NCBI GenBank assembly: GCA_002197995.1
Contig: NGZR01000005.1
Coordinates: 3,162,001 to 3,226,000, forward strand
Direction of reading: 5' to 3'
Source of the DNA: Gaeumannomyces sp. JS-464
Lineage: Eukaryota > Ascomycota > Sordariomycetes > Magnaporthales > Magnaporthaceae
DNA: 64,000 nt
The position numbers were made by a program, and so were the translations under genes. Of the stretch, positions 35,728 to 47,456 are shown in pieces; within the stretch, counting starts at the first letter, position 1; each line of letters starts with the position of its first letter. The notes beneath the pieces were generated by a model. That model was given only the letters and a program-made list of their open reading frames with translations. It was not told the DNA's origin and ran no database searches.

Positions 35728-36070
35728 AACGTGGACGGGTCGAAGACATCGGTGTATTAGAACAAGATACAAAAATCCCACAGGAAAACGAAACACGAAC
35801 TGACAGACGGGTATATGCCAACAGAAAAGGCCGCCTGCTTCGCAATCCACCAACCAAGATAAAGCAGGCCCGTAGCAACAGAAATGCTAACGGACAATGC
35901 CCACGCTCAACCAAAGTCTCTGTCGTCATCATCCAAGCCGAAAGAAAAGCATTACAAGAGTGAGAGAAGTGAACAAGCTCGATTCCGCGGAAAGAATCGA
36001 GAAACAGCGGTCAGGCAAAGAAAAGAAAAAAGGAAACAATCAAGAGCAAGGCAAGAGACATTCATCCTCG
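35728..36070. other. convergent 3' flanks of GH115 and kinesin genes
   Basis: Short region between converging genes; nothing else seen. Confidence 0.6.
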
Positions 36071-38967
36071 TCAGAACAGGTCATCGTCCTGGCCGGCCGC
36101 TTCCCAGCGCTTTGCCGCCGTCAGCTTGCGCACCTTCCTGGGGCTGCTGCTGCCACCGCCGCTGCTGCCGACGTTTCCACTAGCATTCCGGCTCGACGCC
36201 GAGGCAGAGCTTCCCCGCCCGGCATTCTCGCTGACGCGCAGGCGCTCCATCTTGCGCTGGAGGCTGTCGGCGGCGTTGCCACCCCTTGGGGAGTTCGAGG
36301 CGCTGCCGGGCCCGATGTCCTCGGTGGCCAGGTCCTCTCGCTCCATGAGCGGCTTGCGTTTGGTCGGGCTGCGGCCCGCGAGCTCGCGCTTCAGCACCAT
36401 GACCTCCCGCCGAAGCCGTTCGTTCTCCTCCTCGAGGTTCTCCACGAGGACGTTCTCCTTGTCATCGTGCTCCTCGTAGTTCTCGCCCCCAGGCGACGCG
36501 ACTTGCAGCCGCTCGAGCACCTCGACCTTGCGGTCCCAGTGCTCCTCGCCGCGCTCCTTCTCGAGCTCGAGCGACGTCTTCCAACGCGCCATTTCCACTA
36601 CTAGCCGCTGCTCAAACTCGGCCATGCAGTCCTCGCGAATCTCCTGCTCCAGCTCGAGCAGCCTATCCTCAAGCGAGAGCAGCTGCGACTCGGCCTCGAT
36701 GCGCCGCGACCGCTCCGTCTCGACGGTTGATCGCATGTAGTCAAGCTCCTCCGAAAGCCGCGCGATCTCGAGCGCCGCCGCCTCCATCGTGGCCCGCTCA
36801 TCCGACGACCCCGTGTTACTGGCGGGCGAGAAGGTTCGCTGGATGTTGGGACTGCTGCTGCTGTGGTACTGGGACACCGATCCGGACGATCCGCCTGGCG
36901 GAAAGAAGGGGCGCTGGTGCGACGTAGGCGACAAACAGGCGACGACGAGAGCATTGAGCTGTTAACCGTGCTCTGGTTCGCCTGGTGTTGTTGATGCGCA
37001 GCGCCCTTTGCAGCTGCAGCCGCTAGAATGGCCTGGCTGATAGATGGGACTCGGGGAGCCATGACCTCGCAGCCAAGGCGCTGTACCGCAGGATCTGCGA
37101 CGTTGCGCTAAAGTCACCGTGGGGATCCGCATTCACAATCAGCACACCCTTTTGGGGTGCCCTTCGCGACGCATGAGATCTGCTGAAGCCAGACGACGAG
37201 GCAAACGTGTTGGAAAACAGGATCTCCGTGAGCTTGCAGTGCCGGAAGGATAGGCCGGACGGCTATTGCGGAAAGTTAGTAAATCGACGCCAAGGTCAGT
37301 GTGCATCGAGTCTTGTTGCGCTTACCTTGGCAGACTGCCCGGCCGCCGCCTGCAGCTGCAAGCACTGGCCAAAGTACATCAGGCTCTCATTGATCTTGCC
37401 GGCCTCGGCCAAGGTCACGCCTGTGGTTTTGGCCTCTCGTGCCCGCTCGCTTCCCGCCAGTCCACGATGGTGAGCGTGCTGCCTCCCCAAGCCGGCTCGC
37501 CCCCGGGTCCGTTGCGCCTGCTCTTCCTACGCTTCTTCACTCCACACAGAAGAAACCGTGCTCCGGGAGCTAGCACGGTTGCTGCTGGTGCCCGCCACGC
37601 TCCGCTCATGGATACCGGCCTCAAGTACCATCAACGCCTGGCTGAGGGTGGTGCAAAGAATCTTCTTCAGTCCGCGACGACCTTACGGTCTTGCGACTGC
37701 TCCGTCGCCTTGAAGAGGAGAGCCCGCCGTCGGTACTCTTTGGTGGCCACTGATTTGATGGGTGGGGTAAGGAGATCATGGATCGCATTGTTGTAAACCT
37801 CGTACATGGAGACCAGCACCACATATTCAGCGAGGGGTCTGATGCGACGGTAATCGAGCTGACGTCGGGGGAGGTTGCGAACGCCGCAGGCCGGGGCATG
37901 AGTCGTCGGTTAGGGGTCGGAGGTGGTGCTGACGATTCGCCCTTGATCTCGAGGTTAGGTTTAGTCGTCTCATTCTTCCTTGTGAGTGTCGAGGTGGTCG
38001 CAGCCATGAAATGCGAGCAGGAGTCTTGGGTCTTGGCTGGACCGCTAAGCCAGCAGCCAGACCCGCGATGTTCTTCCTTGGCGTCAAAGGCACTGGCGAT
38101 GACATGGCTATATAGTCGTCCCGTCGAACAATCCGAGCACTTTTCGGGCTGTCTGGGAACGCGCCGGGGATATCCAGGCCACCTGGCGGACCCCGTAGCA
38201 GGCTGCTGCTTCGTTGAGAAGCGGCCGGCTCTGCAAGCTTCTGCTCGTTGTCCTGCCAACACATAATTGAAATGTTAGGGTCTCCTACATTCATTGGCGT
38301 CGGTGCCCTTGAGTTGGGCCGTGATGCGCCATGCGGATCAGCAAAAACTGTGTCCAGAAAGGCTGGGGCGGCAAGAATTGTGGCTTCAGACACGTCCGAG
38401 GCGGCAACCGATGCCTCGAGGGACGCGTAGGCGTTGGGGGTAGCGATATTTTGGCCGATGGAGCGGAAGAGCACATCCAGGGAGAGCTGGGTCATCCCTC
38501 TTTGCGTCCGCGAACCGAGCAGTGTGTGTGTCTGAGCAGTTGTGTACACCGTCCAGTTAGCTTCGACGCGCCGCTAGAGAGATGTATCAAGGGTGTTCGG
38601 CGCGACCTGCCTTGCCGGAGCCCGTGACGCCGAGAGTGGCGAGCAGCGCGTCGGTTCCTTCTCCTCCCTGGGGACCCAGGACGCCCTCGACAAGAGGCAG
38701 CGCCCCTGTACAGCGAAACACGTCGAGCTGCGACGCATCCTCCTCCAGGACCCGCGTGAAGCAATATTTCTCCGTCGCATGTTTCCGCCCGTTGCTCGGC
38801 GGCGTCAGCGTGACGTGGGTGGGAGATGCTGCTTCATATTTTGACTCTGGCTCCTCGACGGCCAGAAACCTGTCGCCGGCGCCCGATGCGGAATACGGCG
38901 GGCGCAGACGAAGAAACACCTTGAACAGGTTATCCTTGGCCGCCGACGGCTCTCCGGAGGCATCCAT
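36071..38967 (-). CDS. kinesin-like motor protein (possibly kinesin-6 type), frame broken eight times
   Basis: Three exons: 38967-38611, 38531-37326 and 37262-36071, about 920 residues once repaired. Motor landmarks: FKVFLRLRPP near residue 20, P-loop GVTGSGK/THT (split by a GC-AG intron, 38610-38532), YEVYNNAIHDLL, switch I NRASSRSHGFF, switch II DLAGSERAREAK, and FRHCKLTEILFSN. After the motor follow a Ser-rich linker, a coiled coil (about 36450-36800, with LEDRLLELEQEI) and a basic tail ending RWEAAGQDDDLF. A long insertion before YEVYNN resembles kinesin-6, which acts in spindle midzone and cytokinesis; that subfamily assignment is inference. Single bases are missing near 38008, 37838, 37672, 37566, 37541, 37466, 37075 and 36925, several in switch or P-loop-adjacent motifs. 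Adding eight bases makes each exon fit phase exactly. The start at 38967 is the first ATG before the motor. Confidence 0.8.
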
Positions 38968-41866
38968 CGCTGGCGACACGCTCTGATGGGATGCGTCGTC
39001 GATTTCGAGTAGCCGGTCACGGCGGCGCCTGTGCAACGTGTGTCGTACAAAGCTTCTCGAAGCGACCGGTTCTCAAGGCTGTGGTGAATACAGGCGCGCG
39101 TCGTGACGAGTATACAGATGGCTGTGTGCGTTTACGTAGTTTCGCTGCCGAGGCCCATTATGCAAGTCCACCGCCGTGCAGGTCGAAGCCGCGTTCCACC
39201 CAATATTTTCTTTTCGGCGACCGCCCCAGTCTGGTTTACCGGGTAACCAGCTGTCGACAAGATAGCAGCTCCAGGATTGACCCACCTTCGGCCTCCATGC
39301 CCGCCCGTTGGGTTGTGGGGCGCGATGACATGCTGTCTGCCGCCGCCCTGCATCTGGCCAGAGACCCTTGCAACCCACAATCCACAGCCAACGCCATCGA
39401 GCATGGGCCATAGCGGCTCACGTAAGTTTCACGATGTTTCCCGACCACTTCGTCCATTGGCAACCGGCATCGTAGGATGTCGGATGGGCTCACCTAGGTT
39501 CTTCCCGTCAACTTCTGAGAGTGGATGCCACGGCCGCCCCCCCCCCCCCCCCCCCCCCATGTTTGAGCTGCTGCGCAAATGTCTTTGCGCCCATCCCTCT
39601 TGCGTGCCCGCCGCTCCTCTCCTTCCGAAGCGCTGCATGTGGTGCAAGTGCAACCCCCTGCTGCCATGTCGACGTTTCAATGGCCCGTGAATAGACCCTA
39701 AATCGTTTGTTCCATGTTGGTTTGCTGTATTTCTCTCGTCTTGCTTCCTGCACATGCATGGTCAGGCATCCACCTTGTGTCTGCGTGTGAGAGGACTTGT
39801 GGAACGCTCTGCAGAATCATTTGCGCGGCTGCTTGGACTATACGCTTCGTTGACCAAGGAATCTCGACCGCCCGTGCTTCTGACCAAATATCCGAGTCAT
39901 TGAGCATTGCGCCACGTCAAAATATTTGACGGCGGAGACGCGGCCAACACTGCAAAGAGTCACGTCCTCCTCGCTGACTGGTCGTGCAAGTTGGTGTCTG
40001 GAGGTCTCCTCAGATCCTCCCGTTTTTGGGGCTCCTCTTTTGCCTCTATTGAGCCATCACTACCACCTGATCATTGGAGTCGCCGTGACTGCAGACGCAG
40101 ACCGCGAAGCTGTCATCGACTTCCTACCGCGGTTCCCGGCCCTGACACGTTTTCCCAGCAGCCGTCATGTCCGACTCCGGACGAGGCTACCATGTGACTT
40201 CGGCACGGACGGACTGGCCGATTTGTGAAAAAGGGACTACCCATCAGTGAATACCCGCTCCTATTTTGAGGGCTTCGGCCGAGGCAGGGCAGGGACGGGG
40301 CAATCTTGCTGCGATCTTTTGCGGCAAATTGCCAACCGAGCTCCACACCGTTCCAAGACCACAGTCCTGCAGCATCGCGGAGCATCTGACTCCAGCCGCC
40401 TGCCTGCAACGGCTAAAGATCAATTGCACAGTCTTGGGTCGCCCCAGGTCTGGGTGAGAGTTCTGGTGTCTGGGGGCATGAGCTCAGAGCTACCTGAGCT
40501 TACTCAGTGCTCTGCAATGTTGCACGTCCCTTCCCCTCGTCACAATGCATCATTATTGGTATTCTTTTAAACCTTCTCACTCACACCTGAGTAGCTCTCC
40601 TAGGTAGGATAGGAATTTCTGATGATCAGCACAGTGGTGCCCGAGTTGGAGGCAGCAGCCCCGCAACGCTAGACGCAGAACGTGCGATGCCGGAAGAAAA
40701 AGAGAAAAGTTGCCAGTGCAATTTCAGAATCGTGTTGGCCGTCTGGGCATCCTGGGCTCCGTCCGTCGCCGCTCCAGCGCATCGCCTACACGCAAGCAAG
40801 CGGAACAGAGGAGCTTCAAAATAGCGGTGACGGCGATGGGTGCATGTGGTGACAGTGGCGCCAAAAAAGGCAAGGCCCCAGCGCCCTGGGCCAATGGCGA
40901 CAGCCCCCTGAAACCAGCGCGGCTCTTCGCAACCGTCAGATCAGGTTTGCCCCGCAAAAAAAAAAAAAAAAAAAAAAAAAAAAGCCGTGCAGCAGTCGAG
41001 AGCCGTCCGAAGGGTCCCACGCTGGGCGCCGCAGCGCTGTGGCGGCAGGAGGCAAGGTTCCCCAAGTGAGGCCGCTGCCGTCCCTCCGGAGCCCCCACCA
41101 CGACGAGCAAAAAAAAAAAGTTTGGGATGGGGAGAAAAAAATGGAGATGTATTTCCCCCCTCCTTCCCGATCTCTCCTCTTCTTCTCCCTTTCCTCTACC
41201 AAACCACCACCCCAAACCCAAGACAACGAAGTCGCACTTTTCCACTTTCAGAGAACAAGAATCGTATCCCCAACTTCGTCGAGATCCCAAGATGCCTTCG
41301 GCCGTCGCTGAGCTGTGAACGCCCACTGCGGGACGTGCCCGATTTCTCCTGGCACGTTCCGCAGTCCAGCAGCCTCAACGAGTAGTTCAAATCTGCCAAC
41401 CCTCTCTCGACGAAGTTTACCCAAAGGCCCTTGTGTCTTCGTGCCTCTGCTCGCCCCTTCTTGGAAACAGGAGGGCAACCCAGCGGTCTCGACGTCGTCT
41501 TTGCTCGCGCCTGAGCCTTCGCACTCTGAAAAATCAAGCACAACAAAAGCTGCCTCGACCTTCCATCTTGGGTTTCGACCTACCAAACAAGACTTTTCCT
41601 CGCAGGTCCTCAGGACTGTGACATCTCGAACCGATTATATCACATTGCGCTCCTGCGATTGGTATCCAAGACACTTGATAGGGTATGCAGCTTCACGCCG
41701 TGCCTGGCCCATGCATTTTTGCCTGTCCACCGAATTTCTGAATTCGTCGCCGTCGTGCGTTTGTTCACCCGAATTTGTAGCTCAGGCCTGTTCACCGCCG
41801 TTTGTGGCTTGGCAACCGATCTGCCAATACTTGATCCACCCCCCGCTCCCCTGCATATCCTACACC
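38968..41866. other. 2.9-kb intergenic region with C21 and A28 runs
   Basis: No supported gene between two divergent genes. A C run of 21 lies at 39538-39558 and an A run of 28 at 40956-40983. The stretch 41150-41220 is C/T-rich and probably part of the leader or promoter of the acidic protein gene. Confidence 0.5.
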
Positions 41867-43718
41867 ATGTCTCGAAACGTCCGACAAAAAGCCCCGTCCA
41901 CTCCCAAAGTCAAGCGGCGCCGTCGCATATCGGACACATCGTCGTCATCGCTCGACCTGTCCGATGATGGCGGCTATTCTGGCGTCGACGACGTCAGCGA
42001 CTCCGAGGACAACGACGAGGAGGATGTGGAGGCGGCCGAGGCGGAGCACATAATTGACCGGGCGCTGCACAACAAGCACTCGGTCCTGCCGCCTCGGCCT
42101 GTTTCGGAATCCGATGAGGATGGCGACGACGAAGAAGCCGTGTACGACGACGACGAGGAAGACGAAGCAGACGCCGACGACGACGACGATGCCGACGACA
42201 ACTCCAGCTGGAACGGCATTCTCTCAGAGGTCGAAGACAACCCTGCCCTGAACCATGACTTCCTGCCCAAGGAGCCCCCCGTTGTAGAGCGCCATGTCCG
42301 CTTCGCCGGTGTCCCAGACAGCGATACAGACTCGACCACGTCCGATGTGTCTGATCATGGGGACTTTTTCCCTGACATCTTCGTCGAGCAGACGTCGCTG
42401 GACCCCGCCTTCCGTCGCGAGATCGAGGATGATCGCGACGACTCATCCAACTCGGGTTCTTTCTGGGACTTTCATGAAGCCTATGAGACCGCTTTCAACT
42501 CACCCGGCGTGGTCAACAATGCCTCGGACGATGACACTCCATTGGCTACTCCAGCGGCCAGCCGCGTCGTCAGCGAAGCGTCAACTCCAGTTCCAGACGA
42601 CTACCAAGACCTGGACGGCTACGAGAGTGAGTTTCTGTGAAAGGCCGAACGAGAGAGATCATGCACCAGTGCTAATGTGCATGAGTTCAGCCGACGGCGA
42701 CACAACGGAGGAAGACGTCCCGGATCCCCCCATCCGCAGGAAACAGCCCATTCGGCGCGTCCAAACCGTTGAAGTGTCATCGGACTCGGACACTGAGAAG
42801 CCGGCGAAGCCTCGGCGCCGCGGAAAGCCCCGCGTGGGACGCTTCGATCTCGATAGTTCCGGGACGAAGCCCATCGCTGTTGTCAACCCAATCTCCCGCA
42901 AGATGATGATTTTCACCCCCCAGCGACTGCGCCGTCTCGACCTGTCCCCAGAGTCGTTCAACCTCGACTTTTTTAACAATCCGTCCATGCTTCAAGCGTC
43001 TCCCATTCTCAGCAACTCGGGCACGCTCATGTTTGGAGCCATGTTCTCATCCAACACATTTGGTGACTTCATGAACACGCAGCCAGTCGGGCCTGCAGAG
43101 GCATTCTTTTCAGCGACTTCGGATGCATTCGCCGACGACAGCGACTCGGAGATGGACGCATCGGAAGAAGACGACGCCGAGAAGAGTCTGAAGATTGAGG
43201 ACTTCGTCACCTTTGAGGAGACGAGCTCCGGGGACGAAGGCGAGGGCGAGGGCGAGGGAGGGGACGCCAACGCCTGGGAAGACGACACCAACGACGGCGC
43301 CATGTCGACACCGGGTCGACGCCCCTCGACTGCCGCTAGTGCCGTCAGCGACGCCAATGCCGACGTTCACCCGCTCTTTGCGCACTTTGATAGCAACTCA
43401 GACGCAGTCGGGGCCTTCCGTCGCAACCAGGTGAACCAACAGCTCATTTTGAGCGACAAGGCGACCAAGGAGTCCCTACTTTTCTCGAACGCATACTCGA
43501 TGGGCACAATCAGGGGCGTTCGGAGTGACAGCCTCAGCAACGTCGCAGCCCCTCTGACACCGGCCCGCAGGCGGAAAAACACCATGGACATGTACAGCAA
43601 CCTCCAGAGCAGCCCTCTCGAGAGCATGTCCCAGAAGCGCAAGGCCTCATCCAGCGTCGGCGAGGCGAGCCACAAGAGGCATAGGAGCATTTCGGACGTC
43701 CAGTCACTGCAGATATGA
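41867..43718 (+). CDS. acidic, Asp/Ser-rich hypothetical protein (probably nuclear)
   Basis: Two exons, 41867-42626 and 42691-43718, with a 64-bp intron (GAGAGTGAGT donor, GCTAATG branch site, TTCAG acceptor), giving 595 residues with no frame break. The start MSRNVRQKAPSTPKVKRRRR holds a likely nuclear localisation signal. A very acidic stretch follows (Asp/Glu runs around residues 85-110), then several Asp/Ser patches. Toward the C-terminus, RRRGKPRVGRFDLDSSGTKP, NPISRKMMIFTPQRLRRLDL and KRKASSSVGEASHKRHRSI are the least repetitive parts and are good anchors for a homology search. It resembles fungal chromatin or transcription-associated acidic proteins only in general composition. I cannot assign a family. 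Confidence 0.65.
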
Positions 43719-45148
43719 TCCTGCTGTGGCCGGTGCTCAACCGAAGCCCAAAGCTAACAACAAACGTTGAAGGACGGCATGGCTGCTGTCTCGTGACAGA
43801 GACGGTTACCCCATCCCTGGCCTCAACCATTCTTTATTTCTGAGCCTGTCTACTTTGTCATCTGTTTTTCCTTACGGTGAACCTTTCTGTTCTCCAGTTT
43901 CTTTCTTGATTTGACACTTCTTTAATGCTTCTCTCCATCCCCTCTTTTGTTGCCCTTTGGTTTTCCCCCAAGGAATGGTCGGCCGGCTGCCGATATGGGA
44001 TTTTCTAGACAAAAGTCGACATGTATTCTCGTTGGTTGGGCTACACTCTGGTTCTGGCTGCTAAATACCCCGGGCGATGATAGAGAGGAAGGCAAAGACA
44101 AAAAAAGGACACCACGGATAGACTCGGCCATCTGATGGAACGGGCGGGTTGGCTTGTGTCATTCATGAGATATGAAGGCGCACGGAAGCAAATAGGGATC
44201 AAAAGCAGCACAAAAGCATCGATTCTCATTGTGTTGATAGCATAGCCGTTTTCTTTTTCTTTCTTGCTCTGTTCTTTTGATATCATTAGCAATATGCCTG
44301 AAATTTCGATCTGAACTTGAACTTGCTCCGACTCGACGCCGTCTCGGCGTGTCGTGTTCAACTGGCCGACTCAGTGATGGACAATTCACCACCTTGCCGT
44401 GTGCTGGGCGTGGCCCTGGAGCCCGAACGTGCGTTGATAAGTCCCAGGGACAGGACTGGGGGCTATGTTTGAATGAATGTGCCTATAATTGGAACTCCAA
44501 TTGTTTACCTGCGGCCGTCCACAGCCGCGGGGCGGTACGTGGAATCGCATCTACGATGGCGGGTCGGCTTACGCAGCGTCGAAGCAGCGACTACAAACTT
44601 AACGCCCAGTTTGGTAATTGGGGCTGTGCTGCGTGTGTATACCGTGCAGATGGCAGGTGTTTTGGCGCGATGCGACAAAGTATCCAGACTGTGCTGGCAG
44701 GAACAGGTTTCCACAATCCAGCGTCTGCGCTCTCCGCTGACCTGGGCTCGGCGGTTAATCCAGCTCCAACTCCAACCTCCTGTCCTCAGCTTCACGCATC
44801 GCACAAGTAAAGAAGGCTGGCCCTCGATTACCAAGCCAGCGACCAGCAACGCCCAACTGCATCGATCAGATAATTGTGGATTCTGCCGTGTTGGACCAGC
44901 GGGGCTCTCTAGGTCCCAGATCGACCCGAAAACGCACAAGCGCCAGCACCAGAGGCGGGCCGCAATTACCATCCATATTTTTTTTTTTGTTTGGGCGACA
45001 CCTGTGTCGTCATCGATCCTCGCCGGGCCACCCACACTTATCCACGCCCGCTGCTTGAGCGGACCTTCGTTCGTCGGCAACAAAAGAGACCAGCCCCTTG
45101 AGCTTTTACTGTCGTTTTTCTGCTCGGTTTCACATCCCTTCATTCATC
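43719..45148. other. intergenic; no gene seen
   Basis: The 3' flank of the acidic protein gene and the promoter of the Mpv17-family gene. No convincing coding frame. Confidence 0.5.
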
Positions 45149-46457
45149 ATGACTTGGGAACTGAGTCGCCGTCGGTTTATGAGGACGGTCAGCAGCAAAT
45201 ATCTCTTTGACCGAGTGGTAAGTCCAACCCACCTCCTCCATCCATTCTTGCCCTGCCAACCACCTCCCTCCCACTCGCCATCTTTTCTTCGTCAGGGCGA
45301 CGAGGAAAACCGTTCGAGTGGAGACGGCTGTTGTTTTTTCCTCGACTTCTTTCCCCTTGGCCCTTGCTTTCCCTCCCCCACCTTGGGTCTTCGTTGCGAC
45401 GGCCACGTAATAGTTACCTACCTGATTCCGACGGCGGGCAGTCATTTTACTAACACACGCGCGCGACCACCTATACACAGCCATTGGTCAACGCCCTCAT
45501 CTTCCTGATCCAGATGGCCGTTGTCGCACGGCTCAGCTCGCGCTTCAATGCGTACTACGATGAGCGTCCCAGTATGTACCAAGCTCACAGCATCCGTTCT
45601 GATTCCGTAAATGGCTACTCCGCCAGGAGCAATTTGGAAGCATGAGGCGCTAACGAGCCGCCCGCCATCTAATAGTCTTAACCATGATGGTGACCAACTC
45701 TATCCTCGGAGGCATCGCCGACACGGTTGCCCAGTCCATCACGGCGATCCGGCAGCGGGCCAACCGCAAGGGCCCTTTCCATCCAAACCCCAAGGATGAC
45801 CCGATCGCGGTTGAGATACACGAGCTCGATCGCAAGAACCCGCTGAGCGACCGCGACCTGATTCCGGACTCGCGCGCCCTCCCGCCGCCCTTTGACTTTG
45901 AGCGCCTGACGCGCTTCATGGCCTATGGTTTCGCCATGGCGCCCGTCCAGTTCAAGTGGTTCAAGTTCCTCGAGCGGTGCTTCCCCCTGACCAAGGCGAG
46001 CGCATTCGGCCCCGCCATGAAGCGCGTAGCCATGGACCAGCTCCTGTTCGCCCCGTTCGGCATCGCCACCTTCTTCACCGTTATGACGGTCGCAGAGGGA
46101 GGCGGGCGCCGCGCCGTCTCGAACAAGTTGCGCGACATGTATATCCCCACCCTCAAGGCCAACTACATCATCTGGCCCGCCGTTCAGGTCATCAACTTCC
46201 GCCTGATGCCAGTTCAGTTCCAGCTGGTGCGTCTATGTGCCTCCCTCCCACCAGCTTTTTTTTTTCCGTCGATATGCTAATACCTGCTTGTCCTCCGATT
46301 GTAGCCGTTCGTTTCCACTGTCGGTATCGCTTGGACGGCATACCTCTCGCTCACGAATGCATCCGACGAGCCTCAAGCGGTCCCCAACTCCCCGGTGTCC
46401 GCTACTCCTAAGGACGAGCAGTTTACCCCCACTTTATACACTGGTTTGGCAATGTAA
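45149..46457 (+). CDS. Mpv17/PMP22 family membrane protein
   Basis: Four exons: 45149-45217, 45481-45571, 45676-46226 and 46305-46457; total 864 bases, 287 residues, unbroken. Family features: MMVTNSILGGIADTVAQSI (first conserved helix), RLTRFMAYGFAMAPVQFKWF, MDQLLFAPFGIATFF, and the hallmark LKANYIIWPAVQVINFRLMP followed, across the last intron, by PFVSTVGIAWTAYLSLTN. The family comprises four-helix proteins of the mitochondrial inner membrane (Sym1/Mpv17) or peroxisomal membrane (PMP22), probably channel-like and linked to metabolite flux under stress. Which organelle applies here is not clear; the N-terminal MTWELSRRRFMRTVSSK is basic and could target mitochondria. A hydrophilic insert of about 45 residues follows the first conserved helix. 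Confidence 0.9.
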
Positions 46458-47456
46458 CTCTTGCCTCAACGCCGCATACGCTCACCCACAACACAGAATG
46501 ATAAGCTGACGAGATCAGCCTTGACAGCGGCCTGGTTTGGTTTATTTGGTTTACGTCTCTTCGCCTCGTGATTTCCAACAGCGCAACATTGGGGTCCTTT
46601 GTTATAGCATTCAAGGCTGCTGTGTCGTATACGGTTTTCTTCTGTACTCATCGGTTGTCTCTCTTGGTCTGTATTTTCGTTGTTGCCTGGGTATCCCATC
46701 GTGATGGCGTTTGGCTCTGGCTCGGATGAGCAGGGACCGCGGGCTAAGGGATCCCGCGGTTGGTCTTGGTTTTGGTCCTTTTGTACCTGCACATAGAATA
46801 CTCAACAAAACCTAACATGTACATGCATGTATAGACCCCATTGCCCATACTCTCTCTCGTGTATTTGATCAGCCAGTGCCAGTAAGCACGGCACAGGCGT
46901 CATAGCGGTTCAGCAATGGGGCAATTGGGATAGATAATGTTGAGACTTCTTGAGAAGCTACCGGGTCACCTGAGAGTGGTAAGAGGTCTGCTGGTGAAAA
47001 TATTGTAATATGTGAGATCAAAAGAAATTTAAGAGTAGAATGGATGTACGATGTCAAAGCATCTTTAGCCGGAACAGCAATGTAAAAACGTAAGATTAAG
47101 ACTGAATCCGGCGTTTTCCGTGAAGGTGGTAGACTATGCTGGCGTGACGGCGCTCGTCGAGGCCAATCGTCGGCGCGAAGGAACTGGTGGGCCAACCATC
47201 ACGTCACAATTCCCATACACGGTGAGCCCCACCGCTTCTACCCCTCCTCCATGGCTGCGTCAATTTAAAGCCTCTGGTCTAAGAGCTCCGGTCCCCTGGC
47301 CTGACTGACTACTGCGGTGCCACTGCGCGTCAAGCCCACCCTGATCCATGTCAACGAGCCTTTTTTTCTCGTCCTTGGATTCAGACTCTCGTTCTTCCCG
47401 AGGACCAATTGATCGATTCCAACTCCCAAGCCGAGATCAAGGACGCAACAGCAAAG
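46458..47456. promoter_or_regulatory. intergenic, promoter region of PGK
   Basis: About 1 kb with no supported gene. The last 150 bases before the PGK ATG are C/T-rich on the plus strand (for example the TTTTTTTCTC run near 47362), as expected for a strongly expressed fungal gene. Confidence 0.45.

Noticed and set aside
38250..38285. 36-base intron inside the large kinesin exon (GTAGGAG to TTGGCAG, with a CTAAC site)
   Set aside because: Shorter than most fungal introns and a multiple of three, so the frame gives no evidence either way; left as coding.
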